Assembly: GCF_005887615.1 (NCBI RefSeq)
Contig: NZ_VANS01000005.1
Coordinates: 1-64,000, forward strand
Source: Sulfitobacter sabulilitoris
GTDB taxonomy: Bacteria; Pseudomonadota; Alphaproteobacteria; Rhodobacterales; Rhodobacteraceae
Length of the DNA: 64,000 nucleotides
Direction: 5' to 3'
This document shows positions 7,269 through 16,192 of this stretch, piece after piece. The translations under genes were made by a program, and so were the position numbers. Position 1 is the stretch's first letter, and each line of letters opens with the position of its first letter. Below the pieces are notes generated by a model. The model was not told where the DNA came from. It worked only from the letters and a program-made list of their open reading frames with translations, and searched no databases.

Positions 7269-8438
7269 GTGATCCGCCTTTTCGCCGCCCTCATCGCACT
7301 GACCCTGTCCACCGTGACGGCCAGCGCCTTCGATACGAGGGCCGCAGCGGCCTATGTCGTCGATCAGACAACGGGAACGGTGCTGCTGACCAAGAACGCC
7401 GATCAGCCGCTGCCACCCGCGTCGATGTCCAAGCTGATGACGCTTTACATGGCGTTCGAGGCGATCCGGCGCGGCAAGGACGAAGGCGGTCTGAACCTGA
7501 CCGAAGAGTTGCTGGTGTCGGAAAAGGCGCAGTCCTATGGCGGGTCCAGCATGTTCCTGCGCGCCGGCGAACGGGTCAGCGTCGAGGATCTGCTGCGCGG
7601 GATCATCGTACTGTCGGGCAACGATGCCTGCGTGGTCATCGCCGAGGCGCTGTCGCCCGACGGCACCGAATACGGATTTGCGCGATTGATGACCCAGCGC
7701 GCGGTTCAGATGGGCATGACCAACTCCACCTTCGCCAATTCCAACGGCTGGCCACAGGCGGGGCACCGCATGTCGATGCGCGACCTGGCGCTGCTGGCGA
7801 ACCGGATCATCACCGATTTCCCGGAATTCTACCCGCTTTTCGCCGAAGAGGAATTCGAGTTTGACAACCGCGTGCCAAGCAACCGGTCCAACCGCAACCC
7901 GCTGCTGGGGCTGGGGATCGGGGCCGACGGGCTCAAGACCGGGCACACGGCCGAAGCGGGCTATGGGCTGGTTGGATCCGCCAAACAGGGCGACCGGCGC
8001 GTGATCTTTGTTCTCTCCGGCCTGGGCAGCGCAGCCGAACGGGCGCAGGAAAGCCAGGCCATCGTCAACTGGGCGTTTCGCCAGTTCGCGCAGCGCCCGC
8101 TGGCCAGCGCGGGCGAACAGATCGCCGAGGCCGAGGTCTGGATGGGCATGGAGCCCCGCGTCGGCCTTGTCGCCCCCGAGGATCTGTCGGTGCTGATGCC
8201 GGTGATGGCGGGCAGCGAAATCTCGGGCGAGGTCGTCTATACCGGGCCGCTGAACGCGCCCATCGCCAAGGGCGACAAACTGGCCGAACTGGTGCTGGCC
8301 CGCGACGGGCTGCCCGAAACGCGCCTGCCGCTGGTGGCGGACCGCGACGTGCCGCGCGGCGGCTTTGTCAGCCGGATCACGACGGCGGCGCAGTTGTTGC
8401 TCAAGCGTCTGAACCAGGGACCCGAGGGGGCGATGTGA
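7269..8438 (+). CDS. dacC: D-alanyl-D-alanine carboxypeptidase (PBP5/6 type)
   Basis: 389 residues. GTG start at 7269 with AGAGGAG 11 bases upstream. It has a signal peptide (LIALTLSTVTASA), then the S11-family motifs: S52-M-S-K55, S116-G-N118, and K223-T-G225. The C-terminal region (about 290-389) corresponds to the PBP5 C-terminal beta domain and an end helix. It trims the terminal D-Ala from peptidoglycan stem peptides in the periplasm. It follows the SPOR protein and overlaps tmk (GTGA). Confidence 0.93.
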   Translation: MIRLFAALIALTLSTVTASAFDTRAAAAYVVDQTTGTVLLTKNADQPLPPASMSKLMTLYMAFEAIRRGKDEGGLNLTEELLVSEKAQSYGGSSMFLRAGERVSVEDLLRGIIVLSGNDACVVIAEALSPDGTEYGFARLMTQRAVQMGMTNSTFANSNGWPQAGHRMSMRDLALLANRIITDFPEFYPLFAEEEFEFDNRVPSNRSNRNPLLGLGIGADGLKTGHTAEAGYGLVGSAKQGDRRVIFVLSGLGSAAERAQESQAIVNWAFRQFAQRPLASAGEQIAEAEVWMGMEPRVGLVAPEDLSVLMPVMAGSEISGEVVYTGPLNAPIAKGDKLAELVLARDGLPETRLPLVADRDVPRGGFVSRITTAAQLLLKRLNQGPEGAM

Positions 8439-9088
8439 CCCACGCCAAGACCGGCGCGACGGGCATGTTCATCACCTTTGAGGGCATCGACGGATCGGGC
8501 AAATCCACGCAGGCGCGCCTGTTGGCCGATCACCTGCGCGCAACCGGGCGCGAGGTGGTACTGACGCGTGAACCCGGCGGCAGCCCCGGCGCCGAGGAAA
8601 TTCGCGCGCTGGTGCTGCAGGGCGATCCCGACCGCTGGTCGGCGGAAACCGAAATCCTTTTGTTCACCGCCGCGCGCCGCGACCACCTGGAGCGCACGAT
8701 CGCCCCAGCGCTGGCGGCCGGCAAGATCGTGATCTGCGACCGCTTCGCGGACAGCACGCGGATGTACCAGGGATTGTCGCGGGGCGATCTGCGCCCGGTG
8801 GTCGACCAATTGCACGACCTGATGATCGGGCGCGACCCCGACCTTACGATCCTGATCGACATGGACCCCGCCACCGGCCTGTCACGCGCGCTGTCACGCC
8901 AGACCAAGGACGAGCGGTTCGAAGCCTTCGGCGAGGACCTGCAAGTGCAGATGCGGCAGGGCTTTCTGGCGCTGGCCGCCGAATTTCCGGCGCGGTTCCG
9001 GGTGATCGACGGCGGGCGCGATGTCGCCGCGGTGGCCGCCGATGTCGCCGCAACCGTGGACGACGCGCTGCAAAAGGCCCCGGCATGA
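8435..9088 (+). CDS. tmk: Thymidylate kinase
   Basis: Phosphorylates dTMP to dTDP with ATP. 217 residues from GTG 8435, which overlaps the dacC stop as GTGA; ATG 8465 (MFITFEGIDG) is an equally plausible start, as most homologues begin there. Motifs: P-loop FEGIDGSGKSTQ, the DRY-type DRFADSTRMYQG, and the LID region. Its stop overlaps the holB start (ATGA), so dacC-tmk-holB form a coupled operon. Confidence 0.95.
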   Translation: MTHAKTGATGMFITFEGIDGSGKSTQARLLADHLRATGREVVLTREPGGSPGAEEIRALVLQGDPDRWSAETEILLFTAARRDHLERTIAPALAAGKIVICDRFADSTRMYQGLSRGDLRPVVDQLHDLMIGRDPDLTILIDMDPATGLSRALSRQTKDERFEAFGEDLQVQMRQGFLALAAEFPARFRVIDGGRDVAAVAADVAATVDDALQKAPA

Positions 9089-10206
9089 GCCAGACCGACC
9101 ACCCTGCCCCCGACCAGATCGAAGGCGCCCCGCACCCGCGTGACACGCAGAAGGTATTTGGGCAGGCCGCGGCGGAGGCTGCGTTTCTGGAGGCCTATGC
9201 CGCCGGACGGTTGCATCATGCCTGGCTTTTGACCGGTCCGCGCGGCGTGGGCAAGGCGACGCTCGCCTGGTCCATCGCGCGGTTCCTGCTGGCCACTCCC
9301 GCGCCGCAGGATGATGGCATGTTCGGCGCGCCGCCACCGCCCGCGTCGCTTCGTATCGACCCCGAACACCCGGTCGCACGCCGCATCGCCGCGCGCTCCG
9401 AAGCCGGGCTGAAGTCCGTCACCCGCACGGTCAACATCAAGACCGACCGCATGCGCGATGTGATCGTGGTCGACGACATCCGCGCACTGGGACAATTCTT
9501 TCACATGTCCGCCACCGAAGGCGGCCGCCGCGTGGTGATCGTGGACGATGCCGACCTGATGAACACGCAAGCCGCCAATGCGCTGCTGAAAATGCTCGAG
9601 GAGCCGCCCGCCAACGCGACCCTGCTGCTGATCAGCCACCAGCCGTCCGGCCTTTTGCCGACGATCCGGTCACGCTGCCGGACGTTGCGCCTGGGGCCGC
9701 TGGGCCCCGAGGACATGCAGCGCGCGCTGGACCAGGCGGGTGTCGCGGTCGATGCCTCTGCCGCCGCCTTGGCCGAGGTGTCCGCCGGGTCGGTGGGTGC
9801 GGCGCTCAACCTCACGCTTCTGGGTGGCATACAGATCTACGCCGAACTGATCGCCATCCTCGGATCAATGCCGCAATTCGACCGGGCGCGGGGTCTCAAG
9901 CTGGCCGAAGCGGCGGCCACGCGCGGCGCCGAGGCGCGCCTCGATCTGCTGTTTGTCCTGCTGGATCTGGCCTTGTCGCGGCTGGCGCGCACCGGGGCCA
10001 CGGGCACGGCGCCTGCGGTCGAAATCGTCCCGAACGAAGCCGCGGTGCTGTCGCGTCTGGCCCCAAGCCCCACGCTTGGCCGCAGGTGGGCCGAGACCGC
10101 GCAAGAGATCGGCGCGCGGGCCCGCCATGGCCGCGCGGTGAACCTTGACCCTGCCGCACTCGTCCTAGATACCGTGTTCAAGATCCAGCAAACCGCCTCC
10201 GGCTGA
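9085..10206 (+). CDS. holB: DNA polymerase III subunit delta'
   Basis: 373 residues. Clamp-loader AAA+ subunit. The Walker A region is GPRGVGKATLAW (approx. residues 52-62) and the sensor/arginine region is preserved in IVDDADLMNTQAANALLKML and LLLISHQPSGLLPTIRSRC (SRC motif). The long C-terminal helical domain has about the family length. It directly follows tmk, a near-universal alphaproteobacterial order, and precedes tatD. Confidence 0.93.
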   Translation: MSQTDHPAPDQIEGAPHPRDTQKVFGQAAAEAAFLEAYAAGRLHHAWLLTGPRGVGKATLAWSIARFLLATPAPQDDGMFGAPPPPASLRIDPEHPVARRIAARSEAGLKSVTRTVNIKTDRMRDVIVVDDIRALGQFFHMSATEGGRRVVIVDDADLMNTQAANALLKMLEEPPANATLLLISHQPSGLLPTIRSRCRTLRLGPLGPEDMQRALDQAGVAVDASAAALAEVSAGSVGAALNLTLLGGIQIYAELIAILGSMPQFDRARGLKLAEAAATRGAEARLDLLFVLLDLALSRLARTGATGTAPAVEIVPNEAAVLSRLAPSPTLGRRWAETAQEIGARARHGRAVNLDPAALVLDTVFKIQQTASG

Positions 10207-10239
10207 CGATTTTTGGAGGCACCTCAGCATTGGGCATCC

Positions 10240-11049
10240 ATGACCGAGCAGACGCCGCATATCACCGACAGCCATTGCCATCTCGACTTTCCCGATTTCG
10301 AAGGACACCTGCCCCGGATCGTCGCGGATGCGGCAGCGGCGGGCGTGACGCGCATTGTCACGATCTGCACCAAGCTGAAAAACGAACCCGCCGTGCGCGC
10401 CATCGCCGACACGTTCGATCCGGTGTTCTATGCCGCGGGCACCCACCCGATGAGCGTCGCCACGGAACCGATGGCGACAGTCGATCAACTGACCGCCCTT
10501 GCGCGCCATCCGAAACTCGTCGGGATCGGCGAGACGGGGCTCGATTACCACTATACCTCCGAAAGCGCCGAGGCGCAGCAGCAGTCCCTGCGCATTCATA
10601 TCGCGGCGGCGCGGCAAACCGGTCTGCCGCTGATCATCCATTCGCGCGACGCGGATGACGACATGGCCCGCATCCTGACCGAGGAATACCGCAATGGTGC
10701 CTATTCTTGCGTGATGCATTGCTTTTCGTCGTCGGCGCCCCTGGCCCGCGCGGTGCTGGACCTGGGGTTCTACCTGTCGATGTCTGGCATCACCGCCTTT
10801 CCGAAATCGACCGCCTTGCGCGAGATTTTCGCCGCCGCCCCGCTGGACCGCATTCTGGTCGAAACCGACGCGCCCTACCTCGCGCCGCCCCCGCACCGCG
10901 GCAAGCGCAACGAACCCGCCTATACCGCCCATACGGCGCGCCGCGGGGCCGAGACCTTCGGCCTCGACTATGCCGAATTCGCCGCGCGCACGCAGGAAAA
11001 TTTCGACCGCCTGTTCACCAAGGCCGCCGCCTACCGGGCCGCCGCATGA
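10240..11049 (+). CDS. tatD: TatD family metal-dependent DNase
   Basis: 269 residues from ATG 10240 (frame open from TTG 10213). TIM-barrel amidohydrolase fold with metal-binding DSHCHLDF, the Glu in GIGETGLDYH, HSRDADDDM, MHCFSSS and ETDAPYLAPPPHRGKRNEP. Members are 3'-5' exonucleases or nucleic-acid hydrolases in the cytosol. It overlaps the MBL hydrolase gene by ATGA; a tatD-MBL pair downstream of holB is standard in this group. Confidence 0.93.
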   Translation: MTEQTPHITDSHCHLDFPDFEGHLPRIVADAAAAGVTRIVTICTKLKNEPAVRAIADTFDPVFYAAGTHPMSVATEPMATVDQLTALARHPKLVGIGETGLDYHYTSESAEAQQQSLRIHIAAARQTGLPLIIHSRDADDDMARILTEEYRNGAYSCVMHCFSSSAPLARAVLDLGFYLSMSGITAFPKSTALREIFAAAPLDRILVETDAPYLAPPPHRGKRNEPAYTAHTARRGAETFGLDYAEFAARTQENFDRLFTKAAAYRAAA

Positions 11050-11849
11050 GCGATGTCATGCGTTTCACCATCCTGGGGTGCGGGTCGTCGGGCGGCGTGC
11101 CGCGCCTTGGCGGGCACTGGGGTGCCTGCGATCCGTCGAACCCCAAGAACGCCCGCCTCCGGTGTTCCCTGCTGGTCGAACGGGTGGGACAGCACGGCAC
11201 GACCACCGTGCTGATCGACACCTCGCCCGACGTCCGCGCGCAGCTTCTCGATGCGGGTGTGGGCCGGCTCGATGCGGTGATCTATACCCACTCGCACGCC
11301 GACCACGTGCACGGCATCGACGATCTGCGCATGATCGTCTTCAACATGCGCGCCCGGCTGCCGGTCTGGGCCGACGTGCCCACCCGCGACGCCCTGCTGG
11401 AGCGGTTCAGCTATGTCTTCGTCCAACCCGAGGGATCGTCCTATCCGCCGATCCTCGAGATGAACCTGATCGATGGCGACGTGGTCATCGACGGTGCCGG
11501 CGGCCCGCTCACCTTCACGCCGTTCCTGGTCGGACATGGCGGGATGGACGCGCTTGGCTTTCGCATGGGCGATGTCGCCTACCTGCCGGATGTGGCCGAC
11601 ATACCGCCCGCCGGTTGGGATCACCTGCAAGACCTCGACTGCTGGATCGTGGATGCGTTGCGGCGCGATCCGCATCCCACCCACAGCCACCTTGCGCAGA
11701 CCCTCGACTGGATCGAGCGCGTGGCCCCGCGCGAGGCCGTGCTGACCAACATGCATATCGACCTCGACTACGATACGTTGATGGCAGAGACGCCGTCGCA
11801 TATCCGACCGGCCTTCGACGGGCTGACGCTGACCTTTCCGGCTGCCTGA
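11046..11849 (+). CDS. MBL-fold metallo-hydrolase (PhnP-like)
   Basis: 267 residues. Metallo-beta-lactamase fold with GCGSSGGVPRLGGHWGAC at the N-terminus and the metal motif THSHADHVHGIDDLR (HxHxDH). GHGGMDALGFRMG, DVAYLPDVADIP and later His residues complete the sites. Similar proteins are cyclic-phosphate phosphodiesterases (PhnP) or related hydrolases; no phosphonate genes are nearby, so its substrate here is not known. Overlaps the tatD stop by ATGA. The open frame upstream to 10707 is a shadow of tatD. Confidence 0.88.
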   Translation: MSDVMRFTILGCGSSGGVPRLGGHWGACDPSNPKNARLRCSLLVERVGQHGTTTVLIDTSPDVRAQLLDAGVGRLDAVIYTHSHADHVHGIDDLRMIVFNMRARLPVWADVPTRDALLERFSYVFVQPEGSSYPPILEMNLIDGDVVIDGAGGPLTFTPFLVGHGGMDALGFRMGDVAYLPDVADIPPAGWDHLQDLDCWIVDALRRDPHPTHSHLAQTLDWIERVAPREAVLTNMHIDLDYDTLMAETPSHIRPAFDGLTLTFPAA

Positions 11850-11917
11850 CCTTCAGCTTGCCACATACATTCCCGCCGGAGGCATCCGCCGCCGCACGAC
11901 AGACAGGCGGCCGATAA

Positions 11918-12847
11918 ATGCAAACCCTGCTCGACGTCATTCTGCCCGTCTTTCTGGTGATCGGCTTCGGCTATGTCGCGGTCTGGCGGGGGCTGTTTCC
12001 CGTCTCGGGCATCGACGGCGTGATGCGCTTCACCCAGAATTTCGCGATCCCCTGCCTGCTGTTTCAGGCCATCGCCAAGATGGATATTTCCGTCTCCTTC
12101 GATCCGGGGCTGCTGCTGAGCTTTTACGCCGGCGCCGCGATCTGCTTTTTCCTCGGGCTCATCGGGGCGCGGGTGCTGTTCAAACGCGACTGGGAGGATT
12201 GCGTCGCCATCGGCTTTTGCTGTCTGTTTTCCAACTCGGTGCTGCTGGGCCTGCCCATCACCGAACGCGCGTATGGCGCCGATGCGCTGACCGGCAACTT
12301 CGCCATCGTCGCGTTTCATTCGCCGTTCTGCTACGGCCTTGGGATCACGGTGATGGAGATCACCCGAAATCACGGCCAGCCGCCACTGACCATGGCGCGG
12401 TCCGTGGTGCGCGCGATGTTCCGCAACGCGCTGGTCCTTGCCATCGGGTTGGGGTTCATCGTGAACTTCACCGGGCTGCCGATCCCCGGCGTGGTCGATG
12501 ACGCGCTGGATCTGATCGTGCGCGCGGCGCTGCCCGCGGCGCTTTTCGCGCTGGGGGGCGTGTTGATCCAATACCGCCCCGAGGGCGACATGAAGACCAT
12601 CGCCATGGTCTGCGCCATCTCGCTGTTGCTGCATCCCGCATTGGTCTGGGCCTTCGGATCGGCCATGGCCGTGCCGCCCGACGCCTTCCGGTCGGGGGTG
12701 CTGACGTCGGCGATGGCGCCGGGGTTCAATGCCTATATCTTTGCCAACATGTACGGCAGGGCCAAGCGGGTCGCGGCCTCTTCGGTTCTAATCGCCACGG
12801 CAGGTTCGATCCTGACCGTCTGGGTCTGGCTTGAACTGCTCGGCTAG
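11918..12847 (+). CDS. AEC family transporter (auxin efflux carrier type)
   Basis: 309 residues with about ten hydrophobic segments; starts MQTLLDVILPVFLVIGFGYV. The break around FTQNFAIPCLLFQAI and SNSVLLGLPITERAYG are the typical AEC/PIN elements, the latter near the unwound helix. Members export or import carboxylates such as malonate or malate. It stands alone, ends eight bases before the convergent acyl-CoA dehydrogenase gene, and might serve that catabolic cluster. Confidence 0.85.
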   Translation: MQTLLDVILPVFLVIGFGYVAVWRGLFPVSGIDGVMRFTQNFAIPCLLFQAIAKMDISVSFDPGLLLSFYAGAAICFFLGLIGARVLFKRDWEDCVAIGFCCLFSNSVLLGLPITERAYGADALTGNFAIVAFHSPFCYGLGITVMEITRNHGQPPLTMARSVVRAMFRNALVLAIGLGFIVNFTGLPIPGVVDDALDLIVRAALPAALFALGGVLIQYRPEGDMKTIAMVCAISLLLHPALVWAFGSAMAVPPDAFRSGVLTSAMAPGFNAYIFANMYGRAKRVAASSVLIATAGSILTVWVWLELLG

Positions 12848-12855
12848 ATCGACGC

Positions 12856-14046
12856 TCAATAACTGCGCGGCAGGCCCAGAACATGCTGGCCCAGATACCC
12901 CAGGATCATGTTCTTGGAAATCGGCGCCGTCTGGTACAGCCGCGCCTCGCGCCATTTCCGTTCGATCCCGTATTCGCGCGCAAAGGCAAAGCCGCCGTAG
13001 ACCTGCATGCAGACCTCCGCCGCGTTCCACGACGCATCCGCCGCCAGCATCTTGGCCATGTTCGCCTCTGCCGCGGCCTTGTGGCCCGCGTCGAACATCG
13101 CGGCGGCCTTGCGCACCATCAATTCGGCGGCCTGCGCTTCGGCATAGGCGCGGGCGATAGGGAACTGGATGCCCTGGTTGGCCCCGATGGGCCCGCCGAA
13201 CACCTTTCTGTCGCCGGCATATTCGACCGCCTTGCGGATAAAGAACTTGGCGTCGCCGATGCATTCCGATGCGATCAGGATGCGCTCGGCGTTCATGCTG
13301 TCCACGATATAGCGAAATCCGCGCCCCTCCTCGCCGACCAGCGTGTCGGCCGGAATTTCGAGGTTGTCGAAGAACACTTCGCAGCTGTTGTGGTTGATCA
13401 TCGCGTCGATCTTGCGCAGATCAAGCCCGTTGCCCAGCGCCGCGCGCATGTCCAACAGGAAGGCCGAGATACCGTCGGACCGCTTGGTGACCTGCGCGGC
13501 GGGCGTGGTGCGCGCCAAAAGCAGCATCAGATCGGATTCCAGCGCCCGGCTGGTCCAGACCTTTTGCCCGTTGATCAGGTAATTGCCGTTCTCCAGCCGC
13601 TCCGCGCGGGTTTTCAGCTGCGTGGTATCGCTGCCTGTGGTCGGTTCGGTCACGCCAAAGGCCTGCAAGCGCAGCTCTCCGGTCGCGATGCCCGGCAGGT
13701 AGGCCTGCTTCTGCGCCTCGGAGCCGTATTTCAGCACCGTGCCCATCGTGTACATCTGCGCATGGCAAGCCGCCGCGTTGCAGCCCCGCTCGTGGATCGT
13801 CTCGAGCACCGCGCAAGCGGCGCCGAGCGGCAGGCCCGACCCGCCGTATTCCTCGGGAATGAGCGCGCCGAGAAAGCCCGATTGCGTCAGCGTCGTGACG
13901 AATTCCTTGGGATAGGCATCCGCCTTGTCGAGCTTCATCCAGTAGTCGTTGGGGAAATCGTCGCACAGACGGCCCACGGCCTCTCGGATGTCGGCCCAGT
14001 CCTCGGTCGCGGAGATGGAAATCTGGTCAAGGTCGATCTTTGTCAT
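12856..14046 (-). CDS. Acyl-CoA dehydrogenase
   Basis: 396 residues with ATG 14046 and AAGGAAAACGAC upstream. FAD-dependent alpha,beta-dehydrogenation of an acyl-CoA. Motifs: GGSGLPL, LQAFGVTEPTTGSDTTQLKT (FAD and substrate loop), YLINGQKVWTSRA, and GANQGIQFPIARAYAEAQAAEL (C-terminal four-helix domain). A Glu for catalysis in the usual position cannot be confirmed by eye. It is the last gene of the leftward operon, 15 bases after the CoA-transferase gene, so its substrate is probably the CoA ester made by that protein. Confidence 0.93.
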   Translation of the reverse strand: MTKIDLDQISISATEDWADIREAVGRLCDDFPNDYWMKLDKADAYPKEFVTTLTQSGFLGALIPEEYGGSGLPLGAACAVLETIHERGCNAAACHAQMYTMGTVLKYGSEAQKQAYLPGIATGELRLQAFGVTEPTTGSDTTQLKTRAERLENGNYLINGQKVWTSRALESDLMLLLARTTPAAQVTKRSDGISAFLLDMRAALGNGLDLRKIDAMINHNSCEVFFDNLEIPADTLVGEEGRGFRYIVDSMNAERILIASECIGDAKFFIRKAVEYAGDRKVFGGPIGANQGIQFPIARAYAEAQAAELMVRKAAAMFDAGHKAAAEANMAKMLAADASWNAAEVCMQVYGGFAFAREYGIERKWREARLYQTAPISKNMILGYLGQHVLGLPRSY

Positions 14047-14061
14047 GTCGTTTTCCTTTCG

Positions 14062-15252
14062 TCATAGGGCGCCCTGACGGCGAAGCTCTGCGATGCGGGC
14101 ATCGTCAAGGCCGAGGCCCTTAAGAATTTCGTCGGTGTCGGCCCCCGCGTCGGGCACCGAACTGACGATGGCCGCGGGCGTGCGCGACAGATCGACGGGC
14201 TGCCCCACCAGCGACACCTCGCCGCGCACCGGGTCCTGCACGCTTTGCGCGATGCCAAGGTGGCGCACCTGCGGGTCGTCGAACACCTCGTCCATCCGGT
14301 ATATCGGCCCTGCTGGTACACCATGCCGGTCCAGGATGTCGATCCATTCGGCGCTGGTTCTGACGGCAAAGATCGGGCGCAGGATATCCCAGATCTGGCC
14401 GCGATGGGCGGTGCGCCCGGCGCCCGTGGCAAAATCGCGGCGCGCTTTCAGGTCGGGCGCGTCCAGCGCGTCGCACAGGGCCTGCCACTGACCGTCGCCG
14501 CCGACGCCCAGGTTGATATGGCCGTCACGGGTGGCGATCACGCCCATCGGCGTCACGGTGGGGTGGTCGTTGCCCGCCTGCTCCGGCACCTCGCGATCCA
14601 CCAGATAGCGCGCGGCCTGGAAATCCATCATCGCGATCTGCGATTGCAGCAGCGAGGTCTGCACCCATTGCCCCCGCCCGGACCTGGCCCGTTCGGTCAG
14701 CGCCAGTAGGATGCCGGTGGCCGCATAGACGCCCGAGGACAGATCGGCCACGGCGGTGCCCGCGCGCATCGGCGCCTCGCCCGGAAAGCCGGTGACGCCC
14801 ATCAACCCGCCCATTCCCTGCGCGATCTGGTCGAACCCGGCGCGCCCCGCGTAGGGCCCCGTCTGCCCGAACCCCGAGATCGAGGCGAGGATGATCCGCG
14901 GGTTCACCGCATCCAGCGCGGCATAGTCCAGCCCCAGGCGGGTTTTCACGTCTGGGCGAAAGTTTTCGACCACGATGTCCGCGCCCCTGGCCATATCGAG
15001 AAACAGATCCCGCCCGGCGTCCGATTTCAGGTTCAGCGTCATCGAGCGCTTGTTGCGGTGCAGGTTCAGCATGTCATAGCCATGCCGCGCACCGCTGACG
15101 CCGGCGTTCTTGTCCAGCCCTTCGGGCGCGTCGATCTTGATCACGTCCGCCCCGAAATCCGCGAGGATGCGACAACAGGCCGGTCCGGCCCGTACGCGCG
15201 TCAGGTCCAGCACCCGCAGACCGGCCAGCGCGGCAGAGCGTTGCGCGGTCAT
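14062..15252 (-). CDS. Class III (CaiB/BaiF) CoA-transferase
   Basis: 396 residues. Moves CoA between acyl-CoA and a free carboxylate through an aspartyl-CoA thioester. Family signatures: LRVLDLTRVRAGPACCRILADFGADVIKI at the N-terminus (first 20 of these include the glycyl contact region), LNLKSDAGRDLFLDMARGAD, and GFDQIAQGMGGLMGVTG, which contains the catalytic Asp. The C-terminal helix region is complete. ATG overlaps the deacetylase stop (ATGA). Candidate acids range from mesaconate/itaconate-like to carnitine-like compounds; context leaves the choice open. Confidence 0.93.
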   Translation of the reverse strand: MTAQRSAALAGLRVLDLTRVRAGPACCRILADFGADVIKIDAPEGLDKNAGVSGARHGYDMLNLHRNKRSMTLNLKSDAGRDLFLDMARGADIVVENFRPDVKTRLGLDYAALDAVNPRIILASISGFGQTGPYAGRAGFDQIAQGMGGLMGVTGFPGEAPMRAGTAVADLSSGVYAATGILLALTERARSGRGQWVQTSLLQSQIAMMDFQAARYLVDREVPEQAGNDHPTVTPMGVIATRDGHINLGVGGDGQWQALCDALDAPDLKARRDFATGAGRTAHRGQIWDILRPIFAVRTSAEWIDILDRHGVPAGPIYRMDEVFDDPQVRHLGIAQSVQDPVRGEVSLVGQPVDLSRTPAAIVSSVPDAGADTDEILKGLGLDDARIAELRRQGAL

Positions 15253-16166
15253 GCCGGCGGCCCATCGTTGTAGTCCGCGACTTCGGCACCGTTCGTGCCA
15301 TCGGCGGCGACGAACCAGTCGCCCATCACGCTGGAGGTCACGAACACCGTATCGTCGCGCGCCATCAACAGGTCCAGCGCGGTTTCGAAGTAATGCGCGA
15401 CATGCGGCACCCCGATGATATGTGGATGCAGCGCCAGCGTCAGCACGCGGGGATTATGCTCCAGTTCGCGTTCATAGACCGCCACCGTGGCTTTCAACCG
15501 TTTGAGGAACTCGTCGCTCGATCCGTTCTGGATCGTGTAGATCGGCACATCGTTCAGCTCGAACGTATAAGGCAGCCCGACCATCGGCCCCTGGGTGGTG
15601 CGCAGCCAGACGGGCAAGTCGTCCAGCGCCCAATCGTGCAGGAATTCGACCCCCTCGCGCCTGAGGATATCGACCGTGTCATAGGTTTCGGCCAGCCCCG
15701 GACCCAGCCAGGCCCGCGTGGTTCGACCGCTTTCGCGCGCCAGCCGCGCAAGGCTCTTGCGGATCACCTCGCCCTCGTCCTCGGCCTGTTTCAGCGATTG
15801 CTGGAACCAGCCGTGCCCGACCAGTTCCCAGCCCGCGTCGATGACCGCGCGCGTGAGCGTCGGATACACGTCGGCCACCTGCGCATTCATGAAGGCCGAC
15901 GCCGGGATGCCGCGTTGGACCAGCATGTTCAGGATGCGCGGCAGGCCCGCGCGCATGCCGTATTCGACCCAGGCATAGTTGGGAACATCCGGGGGGGCCG
16001 CCTGGGCCCCGTGCGGCGCGGGGATGATCCCGCGCGGCATCGGCCGGTCAAAGGGCCAGTATTCGATGTTCATCACCACATGCACCATCAGCGGCTTGCC
16101 GTCCAAAGGCTCAAGCCGGGGACGGTCGGTCGACAGACGGAAGGGAACGCGGGGGTTTGACCACAT
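15249..16166 (-). CDS. Polysaccharide deacetylase-family hydrolase (PuuE-like)
   Basis: 305 residues. NodB-like fold with NIEYWPFD (acidic metal ligand), PNYAWVEYGMRAGLPRIL, GWELVGHGWFQQSL and WLGPGLAETYDTVDILRREG, VEFLHDWALDDLPVWL, a pattern close to the PuuE-type allantoinase branch rather than to chitin or peptidoglycan deacetylases. No signal peptide, so cytosolic. It opens cyclic amides or removes acyl groups from a small molecule. It sits between a polyamine-type ABC transporter and a CoA-transferase, suggesting it hydrolyses the imported compound before CoA activation. Confidence 0.78.
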   Translation of the reverse strand: MWSNPRVPFRLSTDRPRLEPLDGKPLMVHVVMNIEYWPFDRPMPRGIIPAPHGAQAAPPDVPNYAWVEYGMRAGLPRILNMLVQRGIPASAFMNAQVADVYPTLTRAVIDAGWELVGHGWFQQSLKQAEDEGEVIRKSLARLARESGRTTRAWLGPGLAETYDTVDILRREGVEFLHDWALDDLPVWLRTTQGPMVGLPYTFELNDVPIYTIQNGSSDEFLKRLKATVAVYERELEHNPRVLTLALHPHIIGVPHVAHYFETALDLLMARDDTVFVTSSVMGDWFVAADGTNGAEVADYNDGPPA

Positions 16167-16192
16167 TGCTCGAAGTCTCCTTTCGATGCCGA

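Noticed and set aside
10707-11045. N-terminal extension of the MBL hydrolase
   Set aside because: The stretch overlaps tatD in another frame and has no MBL similarity; the ATG at 11046 starts the conserved GCGSSGG region.
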